NCBI RefSeq assembly: GCF_030268885.1
Contig: NZ_BSSA01000002.1
Span: 1 to 64,000 of the forward strand
Direction of reading: 5' to 3'
DNA: 64,000 nt
Source of the DNA: Kitasatospora phosalacinea
GTDB lineage: Bacteria; Actinomycetota; Actinomycetes; Streptomycetales; Streptomycetaceae
A model generated the notes under the pieces. It saw only the letters and a program-made list of their open reading frames with translations, was not told where the DNA came from and made no database searches. This document shows positions 40,708 to 49,634 of the stretch, piece after piece. Numbering within the stretch: the stretch's first letter is position 1; every line of letters begins with the position of its first letter. The position numbers and the translations under genes were made by a program.

Positions 40708-41932
40708 ACTGCCGTACGACCTGGTCTACCTGGGCATCGGCGGCGGCGCCTGGCTGGTCGCCGCGCTGAAGCTGCGGGCCTGGCGGCGCGACCCGTCCTT
40801 CGGGCTGCTGGTGGTCGCCCTGGCGATCGCCTCCCCCGCCACCGCCTTCCTGCTCGCCTCCCCCGTGCTGTACCGGGCGATCGGGCACCTCACCGGCGTC
40901 GGCAACCTCGCCACCCTGTTCGTCTACCTCGGCATCGTCGGCTTCTCCGCCGCCGCCGTCGTCCTCGCCCTGGTCTGGACCCCGCCCGAGGAGCGCACCG
41001 GCAGCCGGGTCTGGGCCCCGCTGGACGAGCGGCTGCGGCAGCGGGTGCGCCACCGCACCGCCGTCTTCGCCGCCCTCGTCCCCGTGCTGGTCGCCCTGTT
41101 CCTGGCCGGCGGCCCCTACCGGCCCGAGACCCCGCTCACCTTCGACACCACCTTCGCCCCGCGCACCGCCACCGCCCTGTTCCTCGCCCTCTACCAGGGC
41201 CTGTTCGCCTACGCGCTGGTCGACATCGGCCGGGTCTGCCTCGGCCACGCCGCCCGCCTCCCGCTCGGCCCGCTGCGCCGCGGCATCCGGCAGATCGCCC
41301 TCGGCGCGCTCACCGCCTGCGGCTACGTGCTGTGCAAGATCGCCGCGATCGGGCTGGCCCACGCGGGCGTGGAGGGCGCCGAGTGGCTCAGCACCGCCCT
41401 CGGCCCGGCCTTCGCCGCCCTCGGCGCGGTCGGCATCACCTGCGGCTTCGCCGGGCCCGCCGCGGCCGCCTGGGCCGCCCGCCGCCGTGACTTCCGTGCC
41501 CTGCGCCCGCTCTGGGAGCTCGTCTACCGGGCCGACCGCCGCCTCGCCCTGGAGGGCCCGCCCTCCCCCGCCTGGCGCGAACGCCTGGCCCTGCGCGACC
41601 TCGAATGGCGCACCACCCGGCGCGGACTGGAGATCCGGGACGGTCAGCTGACCCTCCGTCCGTTCGTCGACCCCGCCGCCGTCCACGCCGCGCAGCGCCT
41701 GGCCGGACGCGCCTCGCTCGCCCCCACCCACCGCGACGCCCTGGTGGTGGCCGCGGCGCTGCGCTCCGCCGTCACCGCCCTCGCCGCCGGGGCCGTTCCC
41801 CGCCCCCGCGAGGAGCAGCCCGTCCTGCCCGGCCTGGACACCGCGCCCGACGAGGAGCGCACCCACCTCGTCCTGGTCGCCGCCTACCTGCGCTCCCCGC
41901 TGCTGGGGCGCGCCCTGGAACCCCCCGCGTGA
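40700..41932 (+). CDS. MAB_1171c-type multi-helix membrane protein (putative transporter)
   Basis: A 410-residue protein. The first 250 residues contain about seven membrane helices, and the remaining 160 residues are a soluble helical domain (WELVYRADRRLALEGPPSPA). This matches the actinobacterial MAB_1171c family of putative transporters, usually found beside XRE/ImmA-IrrE genes. The transported substrate is unknown. ATG 40700 overlaps the preceding gene by 8 bases, and its stop overlaps the next start. Confidence 0.75.
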   Translation: MSELPYDLVYLGIGGGAWLVAALKLRAWRRDPSFGLLVVALAIASPATAFLLASPVLYRAIGHLTGVGNLATLFVYLGIVGFSAAAVVLALVWTPPEERTGSRVWAPLDERLRQRVRHRTAVFAALVPVLVALFLAGGPYRPETPLTFDTTFAPRTATALFLALYQGLFAYALVDIGRVCLGHAARLPLGPLRRGIRQIALGALTACGYVLCKIAAIGLAHAGVEGAEWLSTALGPAFAALGAVGITCGFAGPAAAAWAARRRDFRALRPLWELVYRADRRLALEGPPSPAWRERLALRDLEWRTTRRGLEIRDGQLTLRPFVDPAAVHAAQRLAGRASLAPTHRDALVVAAALRSAVTALAAGAVPRPREEQPVLPGLDTAPDEERTHLVLVAAYLRSPLLGRALEPPA

Positions 41933-42612
41933 CCCTCCCGCCGCCGCCCCCGCGGGACGCCTTCGCCGCCCTCGTCCTGCACCGGCGCCCGCAGCGCGCC
42001 CGGGTCGGCCTGACGCTCGGCTTCGTCCGCACCTTCGCCGTCCCCGAGATCGCCGAAGTCCTCTCCGGCACCGGCAGGCTGACGTCCGCGCCGAAGGCCC
42101 GGGCGAAGGCCACCGGCGCCATGATGTTCGCCCTGATCGGCCACGGCGTCGACAGCCCCGCCGGGCGCGGGATCGTCGCCGAGCTCGCCGCGATGCACCG
42201 GCTCCCCGGCGTGGACGAGGAGTTGATGCGCTACGTGCTGGCCTGCTTCACCGTCTGCCCGGTCGAGTTCGCCGCCGCCACCCCCGCCGAGCGCGAAGCG
42301 GCCGCCGCCTTCGCCGCCGACCTCTCCGCGGCCCTCCGGCTCCCGCCGCCGCCCGGGCCCACCCTGGCCGGGACCGCCGCCTGGATGCGGGAGTTCGAAG
42401 CCGCCAGGTTCGCCCCCAGCGCGGCCGGACGCCACCTCTGGCACGCCGTCGCCCCGCTCTTCGCCGCCCGGCTCCCCGGCCCCCTCGCCCGCCACGCCCC
42501 CGCCTTCGCCGCCGCCCTCCTCGACCCCCCGCTGCGCGCCGCCTTCGCCCTCCCCCGCCCCGCCCTCCCCCTGCGCGCCGCCGCCCGCCTGGCCTTCCAC
42601 CTCACCCGCTAG
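41929..42612 (+). CDS. MpaB/DUF2236-like protein
   Basis: A 227-residue helical protein. RVGLTLGFVRTFAVPEIAEV, GAMMFALIGHGVDSPAGRGI and VAELAAMHRLPGVDEELMRY resemble the oxygenase MpaB (DUF2236) family, which contains a histidine-ligated redox centre. The family placement rests on motif spacing and on the operon context. GTG 41929 overlaps the stop of the membrane-protein gene (GTGA). Confidence 0.62.
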   Translation: MTLPPPPPRDAFAALVLHRRPQRARVGLTLGFVRTFAVPEIAEVLSGTGRLTSAPKARAKATGAMMFALIGHGVDSPAGRGIVAELAAMHRLPGVDEELMRYVLACFTVCPVEFAAATPAEREAAAAFAADLSAALRLPPPPGPTLAGTAAWMREFEAARFAPSAAGRHLWHAVAPLFAARLPGPLARHAPAFAAALLDPPLRAAFALPRPALPLRAAARLAFHLTR

Positions 42613-42629
42613 CGCCTTCGGCAGGATGC

Positions 42630-42893
42630 CCCTTCAGGGGCTCGGGAAGAACGGCGGTAGCCCCGTCAGAGGGCTCGGGAAGAACGGCGGTGGCCCCGTC
42701 AGGGGCTCGGGGAACGGCGAGTCCGTGCTGCTGACGGCCGGAGCCCATCGAAGGTCCGTGCTGCTTCGGGCCGCAGTAACAGAACCCGAAGCCACCGCAC
42801 GCACCACCAGTGAACCGTGAGCAGCCCCGAGCCCGCCGTTCCCCGGGCCCCTGATGACGCGCCTCGCCGTTCTCCCCGGGCCCTGAGGTCTCA
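42630..42893. repeat. Intergenic tandem and inverted repeats
   Basis: GGGCTCGGGAAGAACGGCGG units recur about three times between 42636 and 42715. Related sequence in reverse (CGCCGTTCTCCCCGGGCCCTG and CGCCGTTCCCCGGGCCCCTG) appears at about 42833-42891. The two sides can pair into a large stem. A 64-codon frame across the repeats (42626-42820) has no ribosome site. It resembles the dispersed intergenic repeats of Streptomyces. Confidence 0.6.
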
Positions 42894-42896
42894 GCC

Positions 42897-43331
42897 CTAC
42901 CGGCCCCCGTGCACCCGGCGGTAGCTCCAGCCCAGCAACCCGAGCAGGATCAGCCCGGAGAGCACCAGGCTCGCCCCCGTGGGCCAGCCCGCGAACGGCA
43001 GCGAGGGGACGAGCCCGGCGACCACGCCCGCGCCGATCAGGCCGAGCCCGGCGAGGACGGAGCCCGCGATCCGCCAGCCGGAGGCGACGCTCGCCTCGAC
43101 GCCCTGCATGGCCTTGGCCCGTACCGGCTCCACGAAGCGGGCGAAGGCCGGCACCGCGCGGGCGACGAGCACCAGGCCGGCCAGCAGGAGGAGCATGCCG
43201 GGGCCGGGCAGGATCAGCAGCACCACGCCCACCGCGATGAGCACCGCCCCGGCGACGCCGAAGGCGACCCGGGCCACCGGATGGACCGAGGTGGGGTCGG
43301 CTTCGTACCCGGGGCGCTGCTGCTCGCTCAT
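42897..43331 (-). CDS. PGPGW-family membrane protein
   Basis: A 144-residue protein with four hydrophobic helices and the signature LLILPGPGMLLLLAGLVLVA between the first two. Function unknown; conserved across actinobacteria. ATG 43331 opens the family match. It shares its orientation with the WXG100 genes upstream but is separated from them. Confidence 0.78.
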   Translation of the reverse strand: MSEQQRPGYEADPTSVHPVARVAFGVAGAVLIAVGVVLLILPGPGMLLLLAGLVLVARAVPAFARFVEPVRAKAMQGVEASVASGWRIAGSVLAGLGLIGAGVVAGLVPSLPFAGWPTGASLVLSGLILLGLLGWSYRRVHGGR

Positions 43332-43390
43332 CGACCCACCCTAACCGGACGGCCCGCCGTTCCCGCCGCAGCGCGGCGTCGCACCGCCCG

Positions 43391-44506
43391 TCACATGCCG
43401 TTCTTGCGGATCGGGGTGTACTCGGACAGCTTGGACATCTGCACCTCGTGCGAGATGCAGCCCTGGCTGCCGGAGTCCTCCAGGATGATCGCCCGGGTGT
43501 GCGCCGCGTCCGCCCAGCCGCCGAAGAGCACCACGTGCTGCTCCCGGCGGTTGTCGACCACCAGCGCGTCGCCCGGCTGGAGGTCGCTGCGGGCGATGTG
43601 GTGGGCGATGCCCGAGGACTCGCTGATCAGCGGCCCGGTGGTGGTGCCGGGACCGGGCAGGCCCCAGGCGGCCGAGACGAAGCCGGAGCAGTCGACCCGG
43701 TAGCCGTTGGTCACGGCGCCCTGGCTGTAGCCGAGCCTGCGCTGGACGCGCTCCATCGCCCGCTCCACCATGGCCCGGCGCTCGTCCGACACCCCGTCCA
43801 GCTTGGGCTCGGCCTTCACGCCGACGCCCTCGCCGTTGCGCGGGTGCCGGTGGTCGGACCAGGCGTCCCAGCTGTTGCCGTTGACGATCTTGGTCTTCCA
43901 GTCGCCGGTCGAGCGGTCCTTCAGCTTGGGGCCGTCGTGCTTGCCGCCCGGGCCGCTGATGACCCCCGTCCCGTCGTTGCCGCTGGTGTCGGTGCCGCCG
44001 TGGTGCGGCGAGGAGGGCTGCCCGGCGTGGCCACCACCACCACCGCCGCCACCACCGGTCCCGCCGCCGCCCCGGCCGCCGCCCGCGCCGTCGATGCCGG
44101 TGCTGGGCGACTTGGGCGAGGTGGGCTGGGCCTGGCCGCCGTCGTGCTTGCGCTTGAGGTCCTCGGCGATCTTCCGCTCGACCGCCTCGTAGTCGGCGAT
44201 CAGCTTCTTGATCTTCGCCGCGTCCTCGCCGAGCTCCTTGGTGAGCTTCTCCTTGGTCCTGGCGAGCGCCTCGGCCCGGGCGCTGATCTCGTGGACGTCC
44301 CGGGTGACCTCGGCCAGGATCTTCCCCGCACCGAGGACGCCCATGATCCAGCCCGAGAACACGTCGGTCGCCGCCGCCTTGGCCACGGTCGCCTTGATGT
44401 GCCCGAGTTGGCCGGACATCTCCTCCATCCGCTGGTTGATCTGCTCGAAGTCCCGCTGGATCTTCAGCAGTTCACCCGGCTGGAAGCCGAACTGGTTCCC
44501 CGCCAT
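43391..44506 (-). CDS. WXG100/LXG-like protein with NlpC/P60-type peptidase domain
   Basis: A 371-residue protein. The N-terminal 125 residues form helices like a WXG100/LXG export domain (FQPGELLKIQRDFEQINQRM). A Gly/Ser/Pro linker spans about 130-190. The C-terminal domain (about 215-371) has a CHAP/NlpC-P60-like catalytic Cys in VDCSGFVSAAWGLPGPG and a His in NRREQHVVLFGG. It may cut peptidoglycan after export by a type VII pathway. There is no signal peptide. ATG 44506 has GAGGGGGAA upstream; the WXG100 gene lies 43 bases before it. Confidence 0.8.
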   Translation of the reverse strand: MAGNQFGFQPGELLKIQRDFEQINQRMEEMSGQLGHIKATVAKAAATDVFSGWIMGVLGAGKILAEVTRDVHEISARAEALARTKEKLTKELGEDAAKIKKLIADYEAVERKIAEDLKRKHDGGQAQPTSPKSPSTGIDGAGGGRGGGGTGGGGGGGGGHAGQPSSPHHGGTDTSGNDGTGVISGPGGKHDGPKLKDRSTGDWKTKIVNGNSWDAWSDHRHPRNGEGVGVKAEPKLDGVSDERRAMVERAMERVQRRLGYSQGAVTNGYRVDCSGFVSAAWGLPGPGTTTGPLISESSGIAHHIARSDLQPGDALVVDNRREQHVVLFGGWADAAHTRAIILEDSGSQGCISHEVQMSKLSEYTPIRKNGM

Positions 44507-44549
44507 CGCGGTGTTCCCCCTCTTTCTCCGTCACCCCGACCGGGACGTG

Positions 44550-44894
44550 CTACAGGACGTTGGCGAGCTGCTTGACGGAGTCGCCGAGCTGCCCGAGCTC
44601 GTCCGCCACGGAGTTCAGCTCGCGCACCCGGCCCTGCGCGTGCGCGATGAACGCGTCCGCGGCCGCGCCGTGCCAGGTCAGGCTGCCGAGCAGGCTGTTG
44701 ACCTCGCGGCCGAGGCCGTCGACCTGCTTGCCCAGTTCGGCGAGCTCCTGGGCGATCTTGTTCAGCTCGGCGTCGGCGTCGCCGAACATCTTGCCGAGCG
44801 CCCAGTGCGCGATCTCGGCCGGTGCCATGACGATGTCCTCGGCGACCTTCGCCGCGTCACCGACGAGGTGCTTGACGTCTCCGATCAGGTCCAT
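44550..44894 (-). CDS. WXG100-family (ESX/type VII secretion) protein
   Basis: A 114-residue helical protein with a central WHG turn (SLTWHGAAADAF) between two long helices, the mark of WXG100 proteins. It is slightly longer than EsxA-like proteins owing to a helical N-terminal extension. It probably forms a dimer with, or is co-exported with, the NlpC/P60 protein encoded next. No EccC-type ATPase is in the window. Confidence 0.8.
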   Translation of the reverse strand: MDLIGDVKHLVGDAAKVAEDIVMAPAEIAHWALGKMFGDADAELNKIAQELAELGKQVDGLGREVNSLLGSLTWHGAAADAFIAHAQGRVRELNSVADELGQLGDSVKQLANVL

Positions 44895-45118
44895 GACCCG
44901 TCCCCCTGTTTCCCCGTGCGACTCTTCCCCGAAAGCCTGTTCCCCCCAGGCTAGTCAGTCCGCCGCCCGGACGAAATGGGTGGGTACCCGGTCGATTCCG
45001 CCCGCGGGCCCGGCGGCGGCTGTTCGCGGTCGGCCCGCCGTGCCTGTGACACTGGACGTGCTCGAAAACCGAGGTGCGCCCCGGCCCCCACTTTTTGCAA
45101 CCTAGAGGGATGCCCGCA

Positions 45119-48100
45119 GTGAGTTCTCCCGTAGCCCCGCAGCCCGCCCCCACCTTCGCGGAGCTGGCCGCCCGGCTGCCCGGCGTGATGCTGCGCGACG
45201 CGCAGCGGCTCGGCCGCCGCCTGGAGGGCACCCGCAAGGTCAGGTCGGCCGAGGGCCGGCAGAAGGTGCTGACCGAGCTGGCGTCCGACTTCGACCGCTC
45301 CGAGGCCCGGGTGGCCTCCCGCCGGGCGGCCGTCCCGGTGATCAGGTACCCGCAGGAGCTGCCGGTCGCGCAGAAGAAGGACGAGATCCTGGCCGCCGTC
45401 CGCGACCACCAGGTGGTGATCGTGGCGGGCGAGACCGGCTCCGGCAAGACCACCCAGATCCCGAAGATCTGCCTGGAGCTGGGCCGCGGCGTCCGGGGCC
45501 TGATCGGCCACACCCAGCCGCGCCGGATCGCCGCCCGCACGGTGGCCGAGCGGGTGGCCGAGGAGCTGGGCACCCCGCTGGGCGAGGCGGTCGGCTGGAA
45601 GGTCCGGTTCACCGACCAGGCCGGCCAGGACACCCTGGTCAAGCTGATGACGGACGGCATCCTGCTGGCCGAGATCCAGACCGACCGGGACCTGCGCCAG
45701 TACGACACCCTGATCATCGACGAGGCGCACGAGCGCAGCCTGAACATCGACTTCCTGCTCGGCTACCTCAAGCAGCTGCTGCCCCGCCGCCCCGACCTCA
45801 AGGTGGTCATCACCTCCGCGACCATCGACCCGGAGCGCTTCGCCGCGCACTTCGACGACGCCCCGATCATCGAGGTCTCCGGCCGCACCTACCCGGTGGA
45901 GGTCCGCTACCGCCCGCTGGTCGAGGACGACGAGCTCGACGGCGAGGAGGACACCGACCGGGACCGCGACCGGGACCAGGTCCAGGGCATCTGCGACGCC
46001 GTCGAGGAGCTCCAGGCCGAGGGCCCCGGCGACATCCTGGTGTTCCTCTCCGGCGAGCGCGAGATCCGCGACACCGCCGACGCGCTGACCAAGCTGAAGC
46101 TGAGGTCCACCGAGATCCTGCCGCTGTACGCCCGGCTCTCCTCGGCGGAGCAGCACCGGGTGTTCCAGCGCTCCTCGCAGCGCCGGGTGGTGCTGGCCAC
46201 CAACGTCGCCGAGACCTCCCTGACCGTCCCCGGCATCAAGTACGTGATCGACCCGGGCACCGCCCGGATCTCCCGCTACAGCCACCGCACCAAGGTCCAG
46301 CGCCTGCCGATCGAGGCGATCAGCCAGGCCAGCGCCAACCAGCGCAAGGGCCGCTGCGGCCGCACCTCGGACGGCATCTGCATCCGGCTGTACTCGGAGG
46401 AGGACTTCCTCTCCCGCCCCGAGTTCACCGACGCCGAGATCCTGCGCACCAACCTGGCCTCGGTGATCCTGCAGATGACCGCGGCGGGCCTGGGCGACAT
46501 CGCCGCCTTCCCGTTCCTCGACCCGCCGGACTCCCGGAACATCAAGGACGGCGTCAACCTGCTGCACGAGCTGGGCGCCCTCGACCCGGACGAGAAGGAC
46601 CACCGCAAGCGGCTGACCCCGCTGGGCCGCAAGCTCGCCCAGCTCCCGGTCGACCCGCGGATGGCCCGGATGGTGCTGGAGGCCGACCGCCTCGGCTGCG
46701 TCCGCGACGTGATGGTGATCGCCGCCGCGCTCTCCATCCAGGACCCGCGCGAGCGCCCCGCCGAGAAGCGCCAGGCCGCCGACGACCGGCACCGCCGCTT
46801 CCAGTCGGAGACCTCCGACTTCCTGTCCTACCTGGCGATCTGGCGCTACGTGCGGGAGCAGCAGAAGGAGCTGTCCTCCTCGGCGTTCCGCCGGATGTGC
46901 AAGTCCGAGTTCCTCAACTACCTGCGGATACGGGAGTGGCAGGACGTCTACGTCCAGCTGCGCACCATCGCCAAGCAGCTCGGCGTCACCGTCGACGAGC
47001 CCGCGGACGACGCCGAACCCGACGCGGACCGGATCCACCAGGCGCTGCTCTCCGGCCTGCTCTCCCACCTGGGCCTGTTCGACGCGGAGAAGCGCGAGTA
47101 CGCGGGCGCCCGCGGCGCCCGGTTCGCGGTCTTCCCGGGCTCGGGGCTGTTCAAGAAGCCGCCGCGCTGGGTGATGTCGGCGGAGCTGGTGGAGACCTCC
47201 CGGCTGTGGGCGCGGATCAACGCGAAGATCGAGCCGGAGTGGGTGGAGCCGCTGGCGGCGCACCTGATCAAGCGCACGTACAGCGAGCCGCACTGGGAGA
47301 AGAAGGCCGGCGCGGTGCTGGCGTACGAGAAGGTGACGCTGTACGGGCTGCCGATCGTCGCGCAGCGCAAGGTCAACTACGGCCGGATCGACCCGGAGCT
47401 GTGCCGGGAGCTGTTCATCCGCACCGCGCTGGTGGAGGGCGACTGGGAGACCCACCACCGGTTCTTCGCGGAGAACCGCAAGCTGCTCGACGAGGTCGAG
47501 GAGCTGGAGAACCGGGCCCGCCGCCGGGACATCCTGGTGGACGACCAGACCCTGTTCGACTTCTACGACGCCCGGCTGCCCGAGGACGTGGTCTCCGGGC
47601 GGCACTTCGACGCCTGGTGGAAGAAGGCCCGCCGCGAGCAGCCCGACCTGCTCAACTTCGAGAAGTCGATGCTGATCAACGACTCGGCGGACGGGATCAC
47701 CGAGGAGGACTACCCGGACTTCTGGCAGCAGGGCAAGCTGCGCTTCCCGCTGACGTACCAGTTCGAGCCGGGCAGCGACGCGGACGGCGTGACGGTGCAC
47801 ATCCCGCTGGCGGTGCTGAACCAGGTGGTGTCGGAGGGCTTCGACTGGCAGATCCCGGGCCTGCGCGCGGAGTTGGTGACGGCCTGGATCCGCTCGCTGC
47901 CCAAGGCGGTGCGCCGCAACTTCGTCCCGGCCCCGGACTACGCCCGGGCGGCGATGCGCGAGCTGACCGACCGCCAGGAGCCGCTGCTGCCCACGCTGGA
48001 GCGGGTGCTGCACCGGATGTCGGGCCTGCCGATCCCGCCGGAGGCGTGGGACGAGGAGCGCGTCCCGGACCACCTGAAGGTGACCTTCCGGGTGGTGGAC

Positions 48101-49084
48101 GGCAAGCGCAGGCTCGCCGAGTCCAAGGACCTGGAGGAGCTGCGCCGCAAGCTGCAGCCGAAGCTGTCGGCGACGCTGTCCAGCGCCGCGTCCGGCCGCG
48201 GCATCGAGCGCACCGGCCTGACCGCCTGGCCGGACGACCTGCCGGTCCTCCAGCGCACCTTCGAGCAGCGCTCCAGGGGCCACTCGCTGCGCGCCTACCC
48301 GGCGCTGGTGGACGAGGGCACCAGCGTGGGCATCAAGCTGTTCGACACCCCGGAGGCCCAGCAGCGGGCGATGTGGGCGGGCACCCGCCGCCTGCTGATG
48401 CTGCGGGTCAACTCCCCGGCCAAGTCGATCCAGGGGCGGCTGGGCAACCAGGCCAAGCTGGCCCTGTCGTACAACCCGCACGGCTCGATCCCGGCCCTGT
48501 TCGAGGACGTGGTGGCGGCCGCGACCGACCGCCTGATGGAGTTGAACGGCGGCGTGGTCTGGGACGCGGAGGCGTTCGGCGCGCTGTACGACAAGGTCCG
48601 GGCGGACCTGTACGAGCTGTCGGCGGACACCACGCTGAAGACGGCCTCGGCGCTGATCGCCTTCCACAAGGCGTCGACCCGGCTGAAGTCGGTCTCCAGC
48701 CCGGTGCTGCTGTCGGCGGTGAACGACGTGCGGCTGCACCTGGCCTCGCTGGTGCACCCGGGCTTCGTGTCCGAGACCGGCTGGCAGCGCCTGGGCGACC
48801 TGAAGCGCTACCTGCTGGCGGTGGACCGCCGCCTGGAGGCGCTGCCCAACCACCCGCAGCGGGACCTGCAGAACCTGCTGAAGGTGCAGGCGGTGCAGCA
48901 GGCGTACGGGGAGCTGCTGGCGCGGGTCCCGGCGGGCCGGGAGCCGTCGCCGGAGGTGAAGGCGGTGCGCTGGATGATCGAGGAGCTGCGGGTGAGCTTC
49001 TTCGCGCAGGGGCTGGGCACGCCGAGCCCGGTGTCGGAGAAGCGGATCCTCAAGGCGATGGAGGCCGCCGCGGCGACCCTCTGA
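45119..49084 (+). CDS. hrpA: ATP-dependent RNA helicase HrpA
   Basis: A 1321-residue DEAH-box helicase of the usual HrpA length. Walker A GETGSGKTT is at 104-112, DEAH at 201-204, SAT and the QRKGRCGRTSDG motif VI follow, then the HA2/OB-fold region and a long C-terminal domain (DUF3418) from about 750. In E. coli HrpA rescues stalled ribosomes. GTG 45119 has GAGGG at a good distance; ATG 45110 is an alternative but sits directly on the ribosome site. It is divergent from the WXG100 gene. bldC next door is the order I recall from Streptomyces. Confidence 0.95.
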   Translation: MSSPVAPQPAPTFAELAARLPGVMLRDAQRLGRRLEGTRKVRSAEGRQKVLTELASDFDRSEARVASRRAAVPVIRYPQELPVAQKKDEILAAVRDHQVVIVAGETGSGKTTQIPKICLELGRGVRGLIGHTQPRRIAARTVAERVAEELGTPLGEAVGWKVRFTDQAGQDTLVKLMTDGILLAEIQTDRDLRQYDTLIIDEAHERSLNIDFLLGYLKQLLPRRPDLKVVITSATIDPERFAAHFDDAPIIEVSGRTYPVEVRYRPLVEDDELDGEEDTDRDRDRDQVQGICDAVEELQAEGPGDILVFLSGEREIRDTADALTKLKLRSTEILPLYARLSSAEQHRVFQRSSQRRVVLATNVAETSLTVPGIKYVIDPGTARISRYSHRTKVQRLPIEAISQASANQRKGRCGRTSDGICIRLYSEEDFLSRPEFTDAEILRTNLASVILQMTAAGLGDIAAFPFLDPPDSRNIKDGVNLLHELGALDPDEKDHRKRLTPLGRKLAQLPVDPRMARMVLEADRLGCVRDVMVIAAALSIQDPRERPAEKRQAADDRHRRFQSETSDFLSYLAIWRYVREQQKELSSSAFRRMCKSEFLNYLRIREWQDVYVQLRTIAKQLGVTVDEPADDAEPDADRIHQALLSGLLSHLGLFDAEKREYAGARGARFAVFPGSGLFKKPPRWVMSAELVETSRLWARINAKIEPEWVEPLAAHLIKRTYSEPHWEKKAGAVLAYEKVTLYGLPIVAQRKVNYGRIDPELCRELFIRTALVEGDWETHHRFFAENRKLLDEVEELENRARRRDILVDDQTLFDFYDARLPEDVVSGRHFDAWWKKARREQPDLLNFEKSMLINDSADGITEEDYPDFWQQGKLRFPLTYQFEPGSDADGVTVHIPLAVLNQVVSEGFDWQIPGLRAELVTAWIRSLPKAVRRNFVPAPDYARAAMRELTDRQEPLLPTLERVLHRMSGLPIPPEAWDEERVPDHLKVTFRVVDGKRRLAESKDLEELRRKLQPKLSATLSSAASGRGIERTGLTAWPDDLPVLQRTFEQRSRGHSLRAYPALVDEGTSVGIKLFDTPEAQQRAMWAGTRRLLMLRVNSPAKSIQGRLGNQAKLALSYNPHGSIPALFEDVVAAATDRLMELNGGVVWDAEAFGALYDKVRADLYELSADTTLKTASALIAFHKASTRLKSVSSPVLLSAVNDVRLHLASLVHPGFVSETGWQRLGDLKRYLLAVDRRLEALPNHPQRDLQNLLKVQAVQQAYGELLARVPAGREPSPEVKAVRWMIEELRVSFFAQGLGTPSPVSEKRILKAMEAAAATL

Positions 49085-49212
49085 AGCCCTGGTCGGGCCG
49101 GGTGGCGGGCCGGCTCCGGGGTGCTCCGGAGCCGGTTCGACCTGGGGGGTCGCGATGCAGTACAGTCTGTCTTGTTCGCAGGCGAGAGCAGGCGGGCAAG
49201 GATCAGAACACT

Positions 49213-49286
49213 GGTCCCGTGGAGCAGTTGGTTAGCTCGCCACCCTGTCAAGGTGGAGGTCGCGGGTTCAAGTCCCGTCGGGATCG
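49213..49286 (+). tRNA. tRNA-Asp (GTC anticodon), second copy
   Basis: A 74-nt cloverleaf with anticodon loop CTGTCAA, identical over its length to the tRNA-Asp at 18958-19031. It stands alone and is followed by a terminator. Confidence 0.95.
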
Positions 49287-49295
49287 CAGTAGCGC

Positions 49296-49325
49296 AAGGC
49301 CCGGAACCGTGAGGTTCCGGGCCTT
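49296..49325 (+). terminator. Terminator after tRNA-Asp
   Basis: AAGGCCCGGAACC pairs perfectly with GGTTCCGGGCCTT around a GTGA loop, starting nine bases after the tRNA. Confidence 0.85.
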
Positions 49326-49634
49326 ATCGCGTTCCCGGGGTGCCGCGCAAGATAACGTCGCTGTGATCACCGTCACTGGAAACCTTTTGAGATGTGACGC
49401 GGGGAGCATCTCCGCAAAGTGCCCTGATTTAATATGTAAAATTGTACTGGCTTTCCCAGTAATCCCCCCCTCCCCAGCCACCCCAAAGGGAATCACGCGT
49501 TCCGCGCCGGACCGCCCGCCGAACGCGACCGAGGGCCGCCCCTTCCGACCCGGCGGAGTCGGAGGGAGCGGCCCTCGGCCTGTCGGCGGCGCCCCGACCC
49601 GGCGGAGTCGGGGGGCTGCCCGGAAGAACGGGGA
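49326..49634. other. Intergenic region between tRNA-Asp and bldC
   Basis: A 309-base gap. Its left part includes an AT-rich island (about 49425-49465) with the stem TACTGG-CTTTC-CCAGTA at 49445-49461. Its right part holds a strong hairpin pair, CCGAGGGCCGC/GCGGCCCTCGG (about 49528-49580), suited to end bldC transcription, and two copies of GACCCGGCGGAGTCGG. No gene is visible; a small RNA is possible. Confidence 0.5.
49528..49580 (-). terminator. Terminator of bldC
   Basis: CCGAGGGCCGC and GCGGCCCTCGG flank an inner CCGAC/GTCGG stem. It lies 55 bases past the bldC stop. Confidence 0.65.

Noticed and set aside
42626..42820. 64-codon frame with GLGKNGG repeats
   Set aside because: It follows from the nucleotide repeats, has no ribosome site, and ends in sequence without coding character.
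44951..48853. A 1300-codon open frame antisense to hrpA
   Set aside because: It is the reverse shadow of a strongly biased high-GC gene. The translation is low-complexity (Gln, Leu, Arg, Val, Gly runs), with no domain or ribosome site.
18958..49286. Identical tRNA-Asp genes as ends of a 30-kb duplication or element
   Set aside because: Only the tRNA itself is identical; flanks differ and the region between is mostly core chromosome. Two gene copies for a common codon is the simple explanation.
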